This document shows, piece after piece, positions 1 through 11,411 of a stretch of 64,000 bases of DNA (its first letter is position 1; the number at the start of each line of letters is the position of its first letter). The stretch spans positions 2,294,001 through 2,358,000 of the forward strand of contig NZ_JAAGOW010000001.1 in NCBI RefSeq assembly GCF_010499245.1, written 5' to 3'. The translations under genes and the position numbers were made by a program. The notes under the pieces are model-generated. The model saw only the letters and a program-made list of their open reading frames with translations, was not told the origin of the DNA and did no database searches. The DNA comes from Variovorax sp. WS11. Lineage in GTDB: Bacteria > Pseudomonadota > Gammaproteobacteria > Burkholderiales > Burkholderiaceae_C.

Positions 1-2
1 GC

Positions 3-41
3 GTCGCCGCCTACACCGTGACGAGCTGCCCCGACTTCTAG
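3..41 (+). CDS. 3' end of an upstream gene, probably a type IV pilus minor pseudopilin
   Basis: Only the last 12 codons are present, ending in CPDF and a TAG stop. The frame is supported by the pilus operon that begins 10 bp downstream. In pil operons of this type the gene before pilV is usually a FimT/GspH pseudopilin, and a cysteine near the C-terminus fits such a protein. That identity comes from position, not from recognisable sequence. Confidence 0.4.
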   Translation, partial: VAAYTVTSCPDF

Positions 42-51
42 GAATGTGGAC

Positions 52-636
52 ATGGCCATGAGCATCCCGCACCGCTCCAGATCCCAACAGGGCGCCACGC
101 TGATCGAGGCGCTTGTTTCCATCCTCATCATGTCGTTCGGGCTGCTCGGCCTCGCAGGTCTGCAGGCCGGCGCCCTGGGGTTCCAGAAGTCGGCATGGTC
201 CACCCACCGCGTCGCCGAATTCACCGGCAACTTCGGCGAGCGCGTGCGAGCGAATCCCAAGGCGGTCGACGCCGACTATCAATACACGGCCAACTACACG
301 ACAGGCAAAGCGGCGACTTTGACCAAGTTGAACTGCCGCACCTCCACGACAGCCTGCACGGCCGCGCAGGTCGCTGCCGACGACCTCGCCGATCTGCTGC
401 AGAAAGCGCAAGACTCATTGCCTCAGGGCTCGATGCAGATCACAGGGACGATCACGAACGGGTTCGTCATCACAGCGCTGTACTTCGACAAGGACTTTCT
501 GAAAGCCGATGGCACCCTGGATGCGTCGGCGACCTGCACAGCAACCACGACCGGGCTGAACTGGCGCAACTGCTGCCCCGATACCGCATCGGCTCCGGCT
601 GGTGTGCGCTGCCGTCGCTTCACGATCATCCCTTGA
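52..636 (+). CDS. pilV: Type IV pilus minor pilin PilV
   Basis: Minor pilin of 194 residues that, in this family, primes pilus assembly together with PilW, PilX, PilE and PilY1 at the inner membrane. The type III prepilin signal is clear: a short basic leader, cleavage after Gly14 (QQG/ATLIEALV), Glu at +5, then a hydrophobic helix to about residue 40. A GTG at 46 is in frame, but ATG 52 has AGGA eight bases upstream, so ATG 52 is preferred; ATG 58 is also possible. The C-terminal part is rich in Cys (NCCPD, CRR), as expected for disulphide-stabilised minor pilins. First complete gene of the pilVWXY1E operon. Confidence 0.9.
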   Translation: MAMSIPHRSRSQQGATLIEALVSILIMSFGLLGLAGLQAGALGFQKSAWSTHRVAEFTGNFGERVRANPKAVDADYQYTANYTTGKAATLTKLNCRTSTTACTAAQVAADDLADLLQKAQDSLPQGSMQITGTITNGFVITALYFDKDFLKADGTLDASATCTATTTGLNWRNCCPDTASAPAGVRCRRFTIIP

Positions 637-650
637 TCAAGGCTCCGCTC

Positions 651-1547
651 ATGCCAACCCCTCGCTCCCCTCGCGGCCGGAACCGCGGCGTCACGCTGAT
701 CGAACTGATGGTCGGCGTCACGATCGGATTGGTCCTGGTCATCATCGCCTCATCCGTTTATCTGTACTCCAAGCAGTCCTACAACGCCGTCTCCGAAAAC
801 TCGCAGATGGAAGAGAACGGCCGCTTTGCACTGGATCTGCTCACCAAGTACATCCAGAGCTCCGGGTTTGCCATGGTGGATCCCACGGCGCCGGGGCCCC
901 AACTGCCGTTGGAAGACAAGCTGGCGGGTTGCGAGTTCGGCTACACCAATGCGACTGCGCCGACGACGCTTGCCAACCTTGCGTGCCGCACCGCAACCCC
1001 CACAGGGGAGCGGAAGTCCGCTTCCATCTTCTCCCGCTACGAGACGGACCAGTTCGCTTCGTCGACCGGCAAGCAGCAAGGCTATGGTTGCACCAACGAG
1101 GCAGCGGCCAGCAAGCAGGTGAGCGGCGTCCAGACCTACGAGGTGCGTTCCTATTTTTTTGTTTCGTACGTGACCGCTCAAACGCCCTCCGGCACCAAGT
1201 CGATGGGACAGTTGAGCTGCGTTTCTGACAGCACAGCTGTTATCGACGGCGTCCTCGGCACCGTCGCCCTGCAAGTCCAGCCGCTGGTCCCGGGCATCGA
1301 GCAGATCTACGTCGGCTACATCTCCGCGGCCGGCAAGCTCAGCACGACGCCCCCCACGACCGCCGCTGCATGGAAGGATGTTGCGGCGATCGAGTTGTGC
1401 GTGCTGGCGAGAACGGTGCAGGCATCGGGCAACGACACCACCACCCAATTCACCGATTGCTATGGAACGGCCATCACTGCCGGCTCATCCGAAAGCTACC
1501 GCGCCCTTCGTACCACGGTCGCGCTGCGAAACACCGCCACGCTATGA
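651..1547 (+). CDS. pilW: Type IV pilus minor pilin PilW
   Basis: Minor pilin of 298 residues. It has a short leader, prepilin peptidase cleavage after Gly13 (NRG/VTLIELMV), Glu at +5 and a long hydrophobic helix, followed by a large periplasmic domain. ATG 651 is the first codon that gives a leader of normal length; the same frame is open much further upstream, but only as a shadow of pilV. It starts 14 bp after pilV, and its TGA overlaps the pilX ATG (ATGA), which suggests translational coupling. In the family PilW joins PilV and PilX in the initiation complex that carries PilY1. Confidence 0.92.
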   Translation: MPTPRSPRGRNRGVTLIELMVGVTIGLVLVIIASSVYLYSKQSYNAVSENSQMEENGRFALDLLTKYIQSSGFAMVDPTAPGPQLPLEDKLAGCEFGYTNATAPTTLANLACRTATPTGERKSASIFSRYETDQFASSTGKQQGYGCTNEAAASKQVSGVQTYEVRSYFFVSYVTAQTPSGTKSMGQLSCVSDSTAVIDGVLGTVALQVQPLVPGIEQIYVGYISAAGKLSTTPPTTAAAWKDVAAIELCVLARTVQASGNDTTTQFTDCYGTAITAGSSESYRALRTTVALRNTATL

Positions 1548-2104
1548 AAATGCCAAGCCCTTCGATTCGCCCCTGCGTCGGCGGCCCATCGAGCCAGCGT
1601 GGCATCTCGCTCTTCATTGTCATGATCTTCCTGGTCATCCTGAGCGTGATCGGCGTGACGGCCATTCAAAGCTCGACCTTCTCCGCCCGCATCGCCGGCA
1701 ATGAGGCCGACCGCACCTTGGCCTTCCAGGCCGCGGAGTCCGCGCTGCGGGATGCCGAGAAGGACATCAACGGCTCGTGCGTGGCCGCCAATTGCCGGAG
1801 CACGCCCATCTCCCCGGAAGCGGCGGACATTTTTGCCGCGACCTGCGCGCTGGGCCTGTGCCTGCCCAATAGCACGGCGCCCGTCTGGGAGACCAAGGCC
1901 AACTGGACGACCTCCGGCCGAGCGGCAAGCTATGGGACCTATACAGGGGCCACTGCCTTGCCCGTGGTCTCGCAGCAGCCCCAATACCTCATCGAGTACT
2001 TCAAGCTCGGTGAAACCTTTATCTACCGCGTGACCGCCGTTGGCTACGGCGCCAACAGCTCGACTCAAGTCATGCTGCAAACCTCTGTGAAGGCATTGAA
2101 ATGA
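1544..2104 (+). CDS. pilX: Type IV pilus assembly protein PilX
   Basis: Minor-pilin-like protein of 186 residues. The leader ends QRG before ISLFIVMIFL, so the cleavage Gly is present but the usual Glu at +5 is replaced by a hydrophobic residue, which is normal for PilX. A hydrophobic helix follows, then the conserved family stretch with ARIAGNEADRTLAFQAAE. The start overlaps the pilW stop and the stop overlaps the pilY1 start (both ATGA), so the three genes are tightly coupled. A second ATG at 1550 is also possible. Confidence 0.9.
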   Translation: MKMPSPSIRPCVGGPSSQRGISLFIVMIFLVILSVIGVTAIQSSTFSARIAGNEADRTLAFQAAESALRDAEKDINGSCVAANCRSTPISPEAADIFAATCALGLCLPNSTAPVWETKANWTTSGRAASYGTYTGATALPVVSQQPQYLIEYFKLGETFIYRVTAVGYGANSSTQVMLQTSVKALK

Positions 2105-5100
2105 TGGCTCGAAACTTTCAGTCGTTGAGCCGCTGGATCGGCGCTCTTCTGCTCGCAGCAAGCAGCCTGATCGCAACGTCGACGCAGGCGGTCAATCTCA
2201 CGCCGCTGCCCCCGTATCTCACGGAGACCAAGGGCTCTCCGATGGTGATGCTCAACCTGTCGCGCGACCATCAGCTTTCCTACAAGGCTTACAACGAGTT
2301 CTCCGACCTCGACGGCGACGGGACGATCGAGACGCAGTACAGCCACGCCTACAGCTATTACGGCTACTTCGACAGCGAACGCTGCTACACCTACAGCACC
2401 GTGGCCAACACCTACGTGCCCTCGCGGAAGGTGAATTCGACGACGCGCTACTGCAACTATGGTGGCGCGATCGTCAACGAGTGGAGCGGCAACTTCCTGA
2501 ACTGGGCAACGATGACCCGGATGGATGTGGTTCGACGCATCCTCTACGGCGGCATGCGGAGCACGGACAGCGACACATCGACCGTGCTCGAGCGCGCGCA
2601 TCTGCCGACCGACGCTCACGCGTTCGCGAAGTACTACAACAACACCGACATCGCGCAGCTGACGCCGTTCTCGGGAACCAACGAAATCACGATTTGCAAT
2701 GCCACGTTCCGCAACGGCTCGACGAACCGTTACTCGCACGACCCCGTTGGCCCGCCGGCCATGCTGGTCGCGAACGGCAACTTCTCGTTGTGGAACTCGA
2801 ATGAGCGTTGGCAGTGCTACTGGTCGGAAGACAAGGGCGCGAGTAACGGGAACAACTCCACCATCACAGGCCTGAGCGCGGCCGGCAGCAACCCATCCCG
2901 CGCGACCTATGGCCTCGGAACGGGCCTGGCGAAGGGCACCTACACCCTCAGGGTCGAAGTCTGCAGGACCGGGCTCGACGGCGCGGCGACGGGTGTTGCC
3001 TCGTTCACCACCGACGAAGGCAGCCGCTGCAAGCTCTATCCGTCGGGGGTGTACAAGCCGGTCGGCTTGCTGCAGAAGTACGGCGAGCGCAACGAAGCCG
3101 CATTCGGCTTGATCACGGGGAGCTACTCCAAGAACATCTCCGGCGGGGTGCTGCGCAAGAATGTTTCATCCTTCGCGCCCGAGGTGAACGTCGACACCGG
3201 GCAGTTCAACGCGGTCGACGGCATCGTCTCGACGATGAACAAGCTACGGATCTACGGCTATGACTACGAGGATGGAACGTATACAGCCGGTGGTGGCGAC
3301 AACTGCAATTTCGGCTTGATCGGCCTGACGGAAGGACAGTGCGGAAGCTGGGGCAATCCGATCGGCGAGATGTATCTCGAGTCTCTTCGCTACCTGGCAG
3401 GCGCATCGGCGGCAACCTCGGCCTTCAATACCACCGGGGGCAAGGATGCCGCGCTGGGTTTGACGGTCGCCACCTGGTCCGACCCCTTTGCCTCATCGAC
3501 CGTTGCTTCATTCGGCGATCGCACCTGCCGGCGCTCGAGCGTGATCAATTTCAACGCCAGCGTCAGCTCCTATGACAACGATCAGTGGGCCAGCGCAAAT
3601 GGCGTCGCCGGGCTGACGGACGCCATCGTCACCTCGCGCACGAACGACATCGGCACTGCGGAAGGTCTCTACGCGACCGGCAAGAAATGGTCGATCGGCC
3701 GGACGGCGACGGACACCAACAATCTGTGCAACGACAAGTCCATGAGTGCGCTGGCAACCAGCGCCGGGATTTGTCCCGAGGCGCCGACGGGCTACGGCGG
3801 CTTCAAGATGGCTGGCGCGGCACAGTATGCGCATACCAATCGCATCAGGACGGACATCACTGCGCCCACCTCCAACACGCGAGCCTTCAAGGTGGATACC
3901 TATGGCGTCGCGCTGGCGACTTCGACGCCCCGTATCAAGGTTCCGGTGCCCAATCAGGCGGGCAAGTACGTCGTCATTCAACCGGCCATGCGCCTGTTCT
4001 CCGGGACGGGTGGCGGCGGCGCGCTGGTCGATTTCCGAGTTGTTTCGCAGACGCCCACTTACGGCAAGTTCATCGTGCAGTGGGAAGACTCCGAACAAGG
4101 CGGTGATTACGACCAGGACATGTGGGGCACGCTCGAATACTCTGTCAGCGCGAGCGGCAACATCAGCGTCAGCACCTATGCAGCCTTCCAGTCGACGCCC
4201 TACGTCCTGGGCTTTGGCTATGCAATTGCGGGCACCAACGGCAAGGACGGCGTCCACTTCCACTCCGGGATCAACGACGCCGATTTCACCGACCCGGTGA
4301 GCATTGGTGGATTGGTCACGCCTGCTGCCAACGTCAACGCGACCGGCGGTTGCAACAATTGCAACTCCCAGCAGGCGAAGACCACGGCCGTGTACGGCAT
4401 GACGGGTGTTACGGGCGAGGCGCTGCAAGACCCGATGTGGTATGCGGCCAAGTACGGCGGGTTCGACCGCACGGCGGCGCCCAGCTACACCTCCGGCTCG
4501 GTCTTGCCGACCGCCGCATGGGATGCAAAGAAGTCCGATGGTTCCGTGGGGAGCGATGGCGTTCCTGACAACTACTTCTATGCCATCGACCCCGCCGAGC
4601 TCGAACGCTCGCTGAACAACATTTTCTCGACCATCCTGCGCGCAGGCGGTGCGGCGCCCGCGGCCGCGACCACATCACGCACCCAGGCTGGCGGCTATGT
4701 GTATTCCAGTACGCACAGCATCAAGGCCAAGGTGGTCGGCGACGACGTCGACGCGGACGCCAGCGGCCAGTTCCTGCGCTACAGCTTTGCCAGCGACGGA
4801 ACCGTCAACACCACGTCCGATTGGGATGCGGGTGCGCGCCTGACGGTGGACACCGGCGGTTCCGGCTGGAACACCACGCGCAAGGTTCTCTCGCTTTCCG
4901 CCACCGCACCCATTGCTTTCCGCTGGGCCAATCTGTCCACGGCTCAGAAGACAGCGCTGAGCACGAATCCGTCCACTGGCGTTGCGCTCGATCCTCTGAT
5001 CACTGCGGGTATCACTGCCGGCACCAATCGGCTGAACTGGCTGCGTGGCGACAGCAGCAAGGAGACAACGCTCGGCGGCTTGCGAATCCGGCCTACGACC

Positions 5101-6759
5101 GTGCTCGGCGCCATCATCAACTCGACGCCGTGGTACGTTGGCCCGCCGTCGGCCGGCTATACCAACGCGCAATACGGCGGTGGCTATGGGGACTTCCGAA
5201 CCACCATCACCACCGCGAACGGCGGCAACGCCCGGACCGCGGTCTTCGTGGGTGCCAACGACGGCATGCTGCATGCATTCGATGGCGCCACCGGCCGGGA
5301 GCTCTTTGCCTACGTTCCGCGCGCCATGTATACGACCAGCACGGCGGCGCCCTATTCGAAACTTGCGGCCATCACGGCCAAGGACTTCAACCTGGGCGAG
5401 AGCACGAACCGCCTGACCGTGGACGGCAGCGTGATGGCGGCCGACATCAAGCTGGGGACGACGTGGTCGACCTACCTCTTCGGCGCGTTCGGCCGCGGCG
5501 CGCGGGGCGTGTACGCGCTCGACGTGACCAAGCCCCACCTGGTGTCCGAGGCGAGCCCGAGCGACGTGGTCAAGTGGGAGTTCACCGAGGCCGCGGACAG
5601 CGACATGGGCTACATCACGGGCCGCTCCAATGGCCGCTCGAACGGGCAACCTTTCCAGACTGGCTACATGGCCAATGGCAAGTGGGCCGCCATCTATGGG
5701 AACGGCTACAACAGCACGAGCGGCAGGGCGGCGCTGTTCATCATCTTTGCGGATGGCCCTACCTCGGCTTCATCGACCACCTGGACCGCCGGAACGCAAT
5801 ACATCAAGATCCTGACGCCTGTGGTCACCGGCGACGGTGCCGACAACGGGCTGGCGTCTCCCACCGCCATCGACACGAACAACGATGGCACCATCGATCG
5901 CATTTACGCGGGCGACCTGAAGGGCAATGTCTGGAAGTTCGACGTCAGCAGCGCCGATCCGGCCAACTGGAAGGTGTTCAACACGACGGCAGGGGTGGGC
6001 GTTCCGCTCTACAAGGCAACCACGGTGGTCGGCACGACGACCGTGCCGCAGCCCATCACGACGCCGATCGTGCCCTTCCCGCATCCGTCGGGCGGCTACC
6101 AGTTGTTCTTCGCGACCGGCAAGTCGCTGGAGAGCACCGACTACCCGATGTCGTCCGTCTACACCAACACGATGTACGCCATCTACGACAAGCCTGGGAC
6201 GACATCGACCCTGACGACCGGCAAGACGGACCTCGTGCAGCAGACCATCTCCTTTACCGACGGCGTTCGGTACATCACGAGCAACTCCGTCTCTTATGCC
6301 TCTGGAAAGCTCGGCTGGTATGCGAATCTTCCGGTGAGTTCGGAAGGCGTCGTCTTCAATCCATTCGCGGAAGACACGGCCCGGGTCAACGTTCGCTCGC
6401 TTGCGCCCTCGTCCACTTCCGATGGCTGCCGCTACGACGGCACCTCGTTCGACATGGTGCTCAATCCGATCACGGGAACGGCGATCGACCAAGCGGTGCC
6501 CGGCGTGACCACGACCGGTGCCATCGGCATGAGCAACCTGAACTACTTCGAAGGTTCGGGCGGCGGGCAGTTCCGGGTGCCCGCGTCATCCGGCGGTGGT
6601 GGTGGTGGCGGTGGCGGTAGCCCTCCACCCCTCTGTCAGGGTCTTTGCCTCTTCCGCTCGATCATCTCTGCCGGCGACGGCACGCTCAAGACGGTGGAAC
6701 GCTGCGGAGCCTGTACCAGCGGGCGTCTGACCTGGCGCGAAATCTTCAGGAATCGCTGA
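2101..6759 (+). CDS. pilY1: Type IV pilus tip adhesin / biogenesis factor PilY1
   Basis: 1552-residue exported protein. A Sec signal peptide covers about the first 30 residues (cleavage near TQA/VN). The C-terminal half (roughly 1040-1500) has the PilY1 beta-propeller features, including [18 protein letters not shown] and a calcium-loop pattern DTNNDGTID at about 1258-1266. A second acidic loop, DLDGDGTIE, lies near residues 69-77. After the propeller come a run of nine glycines (about 1500-1508), prolines, four cysteines and a TWREIFRNR tail. In the family PilY1 sits at the pilus tip, binds calcium and controls extension and retraction. Embedded between pilX and pilE with an overlapping start. 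Confidence 0.93.
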   Translation: MMARNFQSLSRWIGALLLAASSLIATSTQAVNLTPLPPYLTETKGSPMVMLNLSRDHQLSYKAYNEFSDLDGDGTIETQYSHAYSYYGYFDSERCYTYSTVANTYVPSRKVNSTTRYCNYGGAIVNEWSGNFLNWATMTRMDVVRRILYGGMRSTDSDTSTVLERAHLPTDAHAFAKYYNNTDIAQLTPFSGTNEITICNATFRNGSTNRYSHDPVGPPAMLVANGNFSLWNSNERWQCYWSEDKGASNGNNSTITGLSAAGSNPSRATYGLGTGLAKGTYTLRVEVCRTGLDGAATGVASFTTDEGSRCKLYPSGVYKPVGLLQKYGERNEAAFGLITGSYSKNISGGVLRKNVSSFAPEVNVDTGQFNAVDGIVSTMNKLRIYGYDYEDGTYTAGGGDNCNFGLIGLTEGQCGSWGNPIGEMYLESLRYLAGASAATSAFNTTGGKDAALGLTVATWSDPFASSTVASFGDRTCRRSSVINFNASVSSYDNDQWASANGVAGLTDAIVTSRTNDIGTAEGLYATGKKWSIGRTATDTNNLCNDKSMSALATSAGICPEAPTGYGGFKMAGAAQYAHTNRIRTDITAPTSNTRAFKVDTYGVALATSTPRIKVPVPNQAGKYVVIQPAMRLFSGTGGGGALVDFRVVSQTPTYGKFIVQWEDSEQGGDYDQDMWGTLEYSVSASGNISVSTYAAFQSTPYVLGFGYAIAGTNGKDGVHFHSGINDADFTDPVSIGGLVTPAANVNATGGCNNCNSQQAKTTAVYGMTGVTGEALQDPMWYAAKYGGFDRTAAPSYTSGSVLPTAAWDAKKSDGSVGSDGVPDNYFYAIDPAELERSLNNIFSTILRAGGAAPAAATTSRTQAGGYVYSSTHSIKAKVVGDDVDADASGQFLRYSFASDGTVNTTSDWDAGARLTVDTGGSGWNTTRKVLSLSATAPIAFRWANLSTAQKTALSTNPSTGVALDPLITAGITAGTNRLNWLRGDSSKETTLGGLRIRPTTVLGAIINSTPWYVGPPSAGYTNAQYGGGYGDFRTTITTANGGNARTAVFVGANDGMLHAFDGATGRELFAYVPRAMYTTSTAAPYSKLAAITAKDFNLGESTNRLTVDGSVMAADIKLGTTWSTYLFGAFGRGARGVYALDVTKPHLVSEASPSDVVKWEFTEAADSDMGYITGRSNGRSNGQPFQTGYMANGKWAAIYGNGYNSTSGRAALFIIFADGPTSASSTTWTAGTQYIKILTPVVTGDGADNGLASPTAIDTNNDGTIDRIYAGDLKGNVWKFDVSSADPANWKVFNTTAGVGVPLYKATTVVGTTTVPQPITTPIVPFPHPSGGYQLFFATGKSLESTDYPMSSVYTNTMYAIYDKPGTTSTLTTGKTDLVQQTISFTDGVRYITSNSVSYASGKLGWYANLPVSSEGVVFNPFAEDTARVNVRSLAPSSTSDGCRYDGTSFDMVLNPITGTAIDQAVPGVTTTGAIGMSNLNYFEGSGGGQFRVPASSGGGGGGGGGSPPPLCQGLCLFRSIISAGDGTLKTVERCGACTSGRLTWREIFRNR

Positions 6760-6767
6760 GGTTGCAA

Positions 6768-7217
6768 ATGAACGCGTGTATGAAAAGTCGGAAGCTGCTG
6801 AAGGGCTTCACGCTGATCGAACTGATGATCGTCGTGGCAGTGGTTGCGATCCTCGCGGCGATCGCGATCCCGTCTTATCGGGAGTACACCCGGCGATCCC
6901 AGCGGGCCGAGGCGCGCGCAGAGGTGCTGAGGGCAGAGGGCTGGCTGGAGCGCTTCTATACGGAGAACAATCGCTACAGCAACAACGCGGCGAACACCCA
7001 GAACACGGTGTTTTCCGGCATCTTCACGGGCGTGCCCGCGGGAACCACCACGCGGTACACCATCACGCTCGCGATCCAGAATGCGGGCGCGGGCTACACC
7101 ATCACCGCAGCGCCGACGACCGCGGGCCCCCTGAACGGGGATGCGTGCGGTTCATATACCAAGACCAATACGGGTGCATTGGCCTACAGCGGCACCGGCT
7201 CGAGGTGTCTCAACTGA
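6768..7217 (+). CDS. pilE: Type IV pilin PilE (pilin-like minor subunit)
   Basis: 149-residue class IVa pilin. The leader ends LLKG before [10 protein letters not shown]: cleavage after Gly13, N-methylated Phe at +1, Glu at +5, followed by the canonical hydrophobic helix ending AIPSY. The C-terminal Cys pair (CGSY...RCLN) marks the D-loop. ATG 6768 has GAGG seven bases upstream; ATG 6780 is an alternative. The gene starts 8 bp after pilY1. In this operon position PilE is usually a minor pilin needed for assembly, but a structural role cannot be excluded. Confidence 0.9.
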   Translation: MNACMKSRKLLKGFTLIELMIVVAVVAILAAIAIPSYREYTRRSQRAEARAEVLRAEGWLERFYTENNRYSNNAANTQNTVFSGIFTGVPAGTTTRYTITLAIQNAGAGYTITAAPTTAGPLNGDACGSYTKTNTGALAYSGTGSRCLN

Positions 7218-7263
7218 GGGTGCGCGAGCACAGCTTGCGGACAGGCCGGCACAATGCCGGCAG

Positions 7264-8974
7264 ATGATCGTCTACCGGACAGTTTCCGATAGCTCCGCAG
7301 CGGCCGAGACGCGCGCGAAGGCACTGACCTTGCTCGGGGCCTTGCCGGTCGCCACGCCCTTTCTGTTCCCATTTGCTGCCGGGCCTTCAGCAAGCGTCTG
7401 GCAACTGCTTGCTTCAGGGGCCTGCGTGGCGGTGCTTCTGCTGTGGGTGCCGGCGCGATGGCCCCGGCGCCTCCTGCTTTTGTGGCTGGCTGCCGCCGTC
7501 ACTGCCATCGCCCTGATCCACCACAGCGAACTCGGAGCGTGGTTGCCGGCCTGCGCAGGGCTGGGCGTCATTGCTGTCGCTGCGGGCGTAGGTGCCGGCC
7601 TCTCTCGCCCGGGGACCGATGCCCGGCCGACCGTCATCGCGTGTGGCCTCCTCACCGCCGGCCTCCTCAGCGCCCTCTTAGGCCTCCTCCAGTACTACGG
7701 CCTCGCCGCCGCCCTCGTCCCCTGGACCACCACCCCCGACCTCAGCCGGAGCCTACGGCAACCTCCGCCAACACCAAATCAGTTCGCCACCCTGACAGCA
7801 CTTGCCCTCATCGCAGCGCTCTGGCTGCACGGCAGCGCCACCCACCGCGCCCGCCTCGCACTGATCCCCGCCGCAGCCCTGCTGCTTCGCCCTCGCCGCC
7901 TCGACCTCGCGCACCGGGCTGCTCCAGCTGCTGCTGATCAGCGGCATCTCCGCCTGCCTCGCCTGGCGCGAAAGACATCCCCGCCAGGGAGACACGGCGA
8001 GCACCCGCCTGCCACCTCCCTGGGCGCTCCTTGCCCTTATCCCCGCCTACTTCTTCGCCGCCTGGCTACTCCCCCTGCTCGCGGGCGCCGGCGTCGAAGG
8101 CATGATGCATCGCCTGCGCGAGGGCGCGCCCGACGCCCACAGCCGCCTCGTGCTCTGGGCCAATGTCCTCGAGCTGATCGCCCAGCATCCCTGGACGGGC
8201 TGGGGCTGGGGCGAGCTGAGCTTCGCGCACTACAGCACGCTCTACCAGGGCCCGCGCTTCACCGAGATCCTGGACAACGCACACAACCTGCCCTTGCACC
8301 TCGCAGTCGAGCTGGGCATTCCGGCGGCGCTGATAATCTGCGGCGGCTTCGGCTGGCTGGTGCTGGCCGCGCGGCCTTGGCGCGAGACCGATCCGGCGCG
8401 GCTGATGGCCTGGGGCCTGCTCGGCGTGATCGTGCTCCACAGCCTGCTCGAATATCCGCTCTGGTACGGGCCCTTCCAGCTCGTCTTCGGCCTCTGCCTG
8501 GGGTTCCTGTGGCCCTCGCCGCCCAGCAAGGCAGCTCCCGCGCCGGAAGGCCGGACGGCCTTCGCGCCCTCCCTGGCCGCCGCCCTCGCCCTGATCGCCA
8601 TCGTCGCCTACGCCGCCTGGGACTACACCCGCACCAGCCAGCTCTATCTCGCTCGCGAAGACCGCCTGCCGGTCTGGCGCGACGACACGCTGGCCAAGGT
8701 GCAGGACTCCTGGCTCTTCGCCAACCAGGTGAAGTTCGCAGAGCTCGCGCTCACGACGGTCGACCGGGCCAACGCAGCGGAGGTGCATGCGCTGGCGCAG
8801 CGCCTTCTTCATTTCTCGCCGGAGCCGCGCGTGATCGTCAAGCTCATCGACAGCGCCACGCTGCTCGGCCGCGACAAAGAGGCCATCGCACAGGCCACGC
8901 GCTTCCGGATCGCCTTCCCGCGCGACTACGCGCGCTGGCTCGACCACGAGTCGATGGACGATCCGTCGGAGTAG
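7264..8974 (+). pseudogene. PglL/Wzy_C-type O-oligosaccharyltransferase (pilin glycosylation), split by a frame shift
   Basis: Polytopic membrane protein of the O-antigen ligase superfamily. The first part reads from ATG 7264 (ALPVATPFLFPFAAGPS, multiple TM helices, then PTPNQFATL). At about 7880-7886 the homology leaves that frame. The next frame continues with ALAASTSRTGLLQLLL, then MMHRL, the large periplasmic loop with WGWGELSFAHY and DNAHN, LLEYPLWYGPF and a C-terminal Wzy_C_2-like region to the stop at 8974. One extra base in the CTGCTGCTTCGC stretch would explain the break. Its place next to pilE fits a ligase that transfers a lipid-linked glycan to pilin. It is either a real pseudogene or an assembly indel; the rest of the coding sequence looks well conserved. 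Confidence 0.75.
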
Positions 8975-8980
8975 CGCGCT

Positions 8981-9475
8981 TCAGCCCTTGGCGGGCGGGG
9001 CCGCGGTGTAGCTCCCCGACTTGCCGCCATGCTTCTCGAGCACATGCACGCCGTTGATCGTCATCCCCCGATCCACCGCCTTGCACATGTCGTAGATGGT
9101 CAGCAGCGCCACCTGCACGGCGCTCAGGGCTTCCATCTCCACCCCGGTGGGTCCCACCGTCTCGACGGTGGCAGTACACACCACGTGCGGCACGCCGCCC
9201 TCGCCCGTGGCGAAATCCACCGCCACGCGCGTCAGCGCCAGCGGGTGGCACAGCGGGATCAGGTCGCTGGTCTTCTTGGCTGCCTGGATGCCGGCGATGC
9301 GCGCGATGCCCAGCACGTCGCCCTTCTTCGCTGTGCCCAATTCGATCAGTGCGAGGGTCGCCGCTTGCATTTCGATACGGCCCGTTGCCACTGCCACGCG
9401 ATGCGTGGCCGGCTTGGCGGCCACGTCCACCATGTGGGCCTGCCCTTGGGCGTCGAAATGGGTAAGAGAACTCAT
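8981..9475 (-). CDS. moaC: Cyclic pyranopterin monophosphate synthase MoaC
   Basis: 164 residues, the normal length for the family. MoaC converts the cyclic GTP-derived intermediate to cyclic pyranopterin monophosphate in molybdenum cofactor synthesis, in the cytoplasm. Family signatures are present: [19 protein letters not shown] and the catalytic IYDMCKAVD segment with its Asp and Lys. The start chosen (MSSLTHFD) leaves a 56-bp gap to the divergent protease gene; the longer reading has no family support. It lies end to end with the pglL gene (6 bp apart). No other mo-cofactor gene is in the window. Confidence 0.95.
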   Translation of the reverse strand: MSSLTHFDAQGQAHMVDVAAKPATHRVAVATGRIEMQAATLALIELGTAKKGDVLGIARIAGIQAAKKTSDLIPLCHPLALTRVAVDFATGEGGVPHVVCTATVETVGPTGVEMEALSAVQVALLTIYDMCKAVDRGMTINGVHVLEKHGGKSGSYTAAPPAKG

Positions 9476-9531
9476 GCTTGAACGTTCCACGGAGTGAAGC
9501 ATCATACGAGGCCCAGCCATCGACCCATGCC

Positions 9532-11088
9532 ATGCTGCGCCGGACCTCTTCTCCCCCTCCGACCCGCAAGCCGAAGCCCCTGTTGCGAACGCTCTGCGCC
9601 TCTGTCCTGATCGCCTGTCAGCTCGCGATGCCGCCGCTGGCGCGCGCCCAGCTGCCGGGCATGGGCGACGGCGGCGAGATGACGGCCAGCGCCGAGCGCC
9701 GGCTCGGCGACCAGATCGCGCGCGAGCTGTACCGCGACCCCGACTACATCGACGACCCGGTGCTGGCCGAGTACGTGCAGGACATCTGGCAGCGCCTGCT
9801 GGCAGCGGCGCGCCTGCGCGGCGATCTCACGCCGGAGCTCGACGAGCGCTTCGCCTGGACCGTGCTGCTGGGGCGCGACCGCAGCATCAACGCCTTCGCG
9901 CTGCCGGGCGGCTATCTGGGCCTGCACCTCGGGCTGATCTCGGTCACCGGCAGCCGCGACGAGCTCGCCACGGTGCTCGGCCACGAGCTCTCGCACGTCA
10001 CGCAGCGCCACATCTCGCGCATCATGGCCAAGCAGAGCCGGCAGATGCCGCTGCTGCTGGCCGGCATGATCCTCGGCATGATCGCCGCCGGCAAGAGCCG
10101 CAACGGGGATGCCGGCCAGGCCGTGCTGATGGGCAGCCAGGCGGCCTTCATGCAGAACCAGCTCAGCTTCTCGCGCGACATGGAACGCGAGGCCGACCGC
10201 ATCGGCTTCGGCGTGATGACGCAGGCGGGCTACGCGCCGCAGGGCGCGGCCGCGATGTTCGAGAAGCTGCAGTACGCCTCGCGCCTCAACGACAACGGCT
10301 CCTACCCTTACCTGCGCAGCCATCCGCTCAACAGCGAGCGGGTGGCCGACATGCAGGGCCGCTACCAGTTCAGGCCGGGCAGCGGCGTCACCATGCCGCT
10401 GGCTATGGACCACGCGATGATCGCCGCCCGCGCCCGCGTGCTGGTGCGCCCCGGCGTGGACGTGCTGCGGCTGTGGATCGACGCGGCCGGCAGCGGCGAA
10501 TTCGCGCGCAGCACGCCGGCGCAGCAGGCCGGAACGCTCTACGCGGCGGCCCTGGCGACCAACGAGCTGCGCGACTACAAGTCCGCCCGCGCGCTGGTGC
10601 AGCGGCTGGTGGCGCGAACGTCGGAAGATGCGCCGGCCGCGCGGCTGGCGCGCCTGCTCTCGGCCGAGATCGAGCTCGCGGCCGACGACGCGCCGAAGGC
10701 GGCCACGCTGCTCGACCTGCAAGCCAAGGACCGGCCCGAGATGCTGCTGGTCGCGCAGGCTGCTGCCGCCACCCGCAGTCCGAAGCCGATGGTGGCGCCG
10801 TTGCGCGACTGGGTGGCGTCGCATCCGCGCGATGCGACGGCCTGGCGCATGCTGGGCCGCCTCTACGGCGCGCAGAACGACACGCTGCGCGCCATCCGAG
10901 CCGATGCCGAGGCCAACGTGGCGGTGCTCGACTATCCGGGTGCGCGCGATCGCTTCAAGGCAGCGCAGGAGTTCATGCACAAGGGCGGAGCGCCCATCGA
11001 CCACTACGAGGCCTCGATCATCGACACCCGCGCGCGGGCGATCGAGGTGCTGGTCAAGGAGCAGGCGGCCGAGCCGCCTCTTAGATGA
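9532..11088 (+). CDS. BepA-like periplasmic M48 metalloprotease with TPR-like tail
   Basis: 518-residue exported zinc protease resembling BepA (YfgC), which in E. coli degrades or assists LptD and other outer-membrane proteins around the BAM complex. An N-terminal signal peptide ends near ARA/QLP. The zinc site HELSH is at 151-155, the third ligand Glu is near residue 220 (MEREAD), and the family segment [12 protein letters not shown] follows. The C-terminal 200 residues are Ala- and Leu-rich helical repeats, as in the BepA TPR domain. ATG 9532 is preferred over an in-frame start at 9478 because the longer form would overlap the moaC start region and put 18 residues before the basic N-region. 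Confidence 0.88.
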   Translation: MLRRTSSPPPTRKPKPLLRTLCASVLIACQLAMPPLARAQLPGMGDGGEMTASAERRLGDQIARELYRDPDYIDDPVLAEYVQDIWQRLLAAARLRGDLTPELDERFAWTVLLGRDRSINAFALPGGYLGLHLGLISVTGSRDELATVLGHELSHVTQRHISRIMAKQSRQMPLLLAGMILGMIAAGKSRNGDAGQAVLMGSQAAFMQNQLSFSRDMEREADRIGFGVMTQAGYAPQGAAAMFEKLQYASRLNDNGSYPYLRSHPLNSERVADMQGRYQFRPGSGVTMPLAMDHAMIAARARVLVRPGVDVLRLWIDAAGSGEFARSTPAQQAGTLYAAALATNELRDYKSARALVQRLVARTSEDAPAARLARLLSAEIELAADDAPKAATLLDLQAKDRPEMLLVAQAAAATRSPKPMVAPLRDWVASHPRDATAWRMLGRLYGAQNDTLRAIRADAEANVAVLDYPGARDRFKAAQEFMHKGGAPIDHYEASIIDTRARAIEVLVKEQAAEPPLR

Positions 11089-11411
11089 ATCATCTGAGTA
11101 GGTGGCCGATGACGTGGAAGGCTGCTGAACCCGCACCCCACGAATTGCGGCGGGGAATAGAATTTTTCAGACCGCGCGCCCATATCTCGGTCAGGTTCAA
11201 GCCAAGGTTGACGGTTCACCTTCGACCACATCAGGCTGGGCGTGTGAAGAGGCTTTCCTGGCCCAAGCGCTGAAGCCACATTTGCTGTAGTCCAATTCCT
11301 GAGATGAGCCGGCACGCGAGAAGTCCATTTTTTGAGCCTCTCGTTGCAGCAGGCAAAAGCATTCCTTAGCAATTGCCTGTTATCTTCTAGCAGCCCATCA
11401 TTGAAGCAGAT
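11089..11411. other. Intergenic region at the left edge of the mobilisation module
   Basis: Between the BepA-like gene and the TraK-like gene I see no convincing open frame, RNA gene or terminator. Base composition changes here from GC-rich chromosome to the lower-GC module, so a junction probably lies in this stretch. No inverted or direct repeat that could mark an att site was found by eye. Confidence 0.5.

Noticed and set aside
11085..11273. A 62-codon frame overlapping the end of the BepA-like gene
   Set aside because: No ribosome site, biased composition, and it starts inside the stop region of a well-supported gene.
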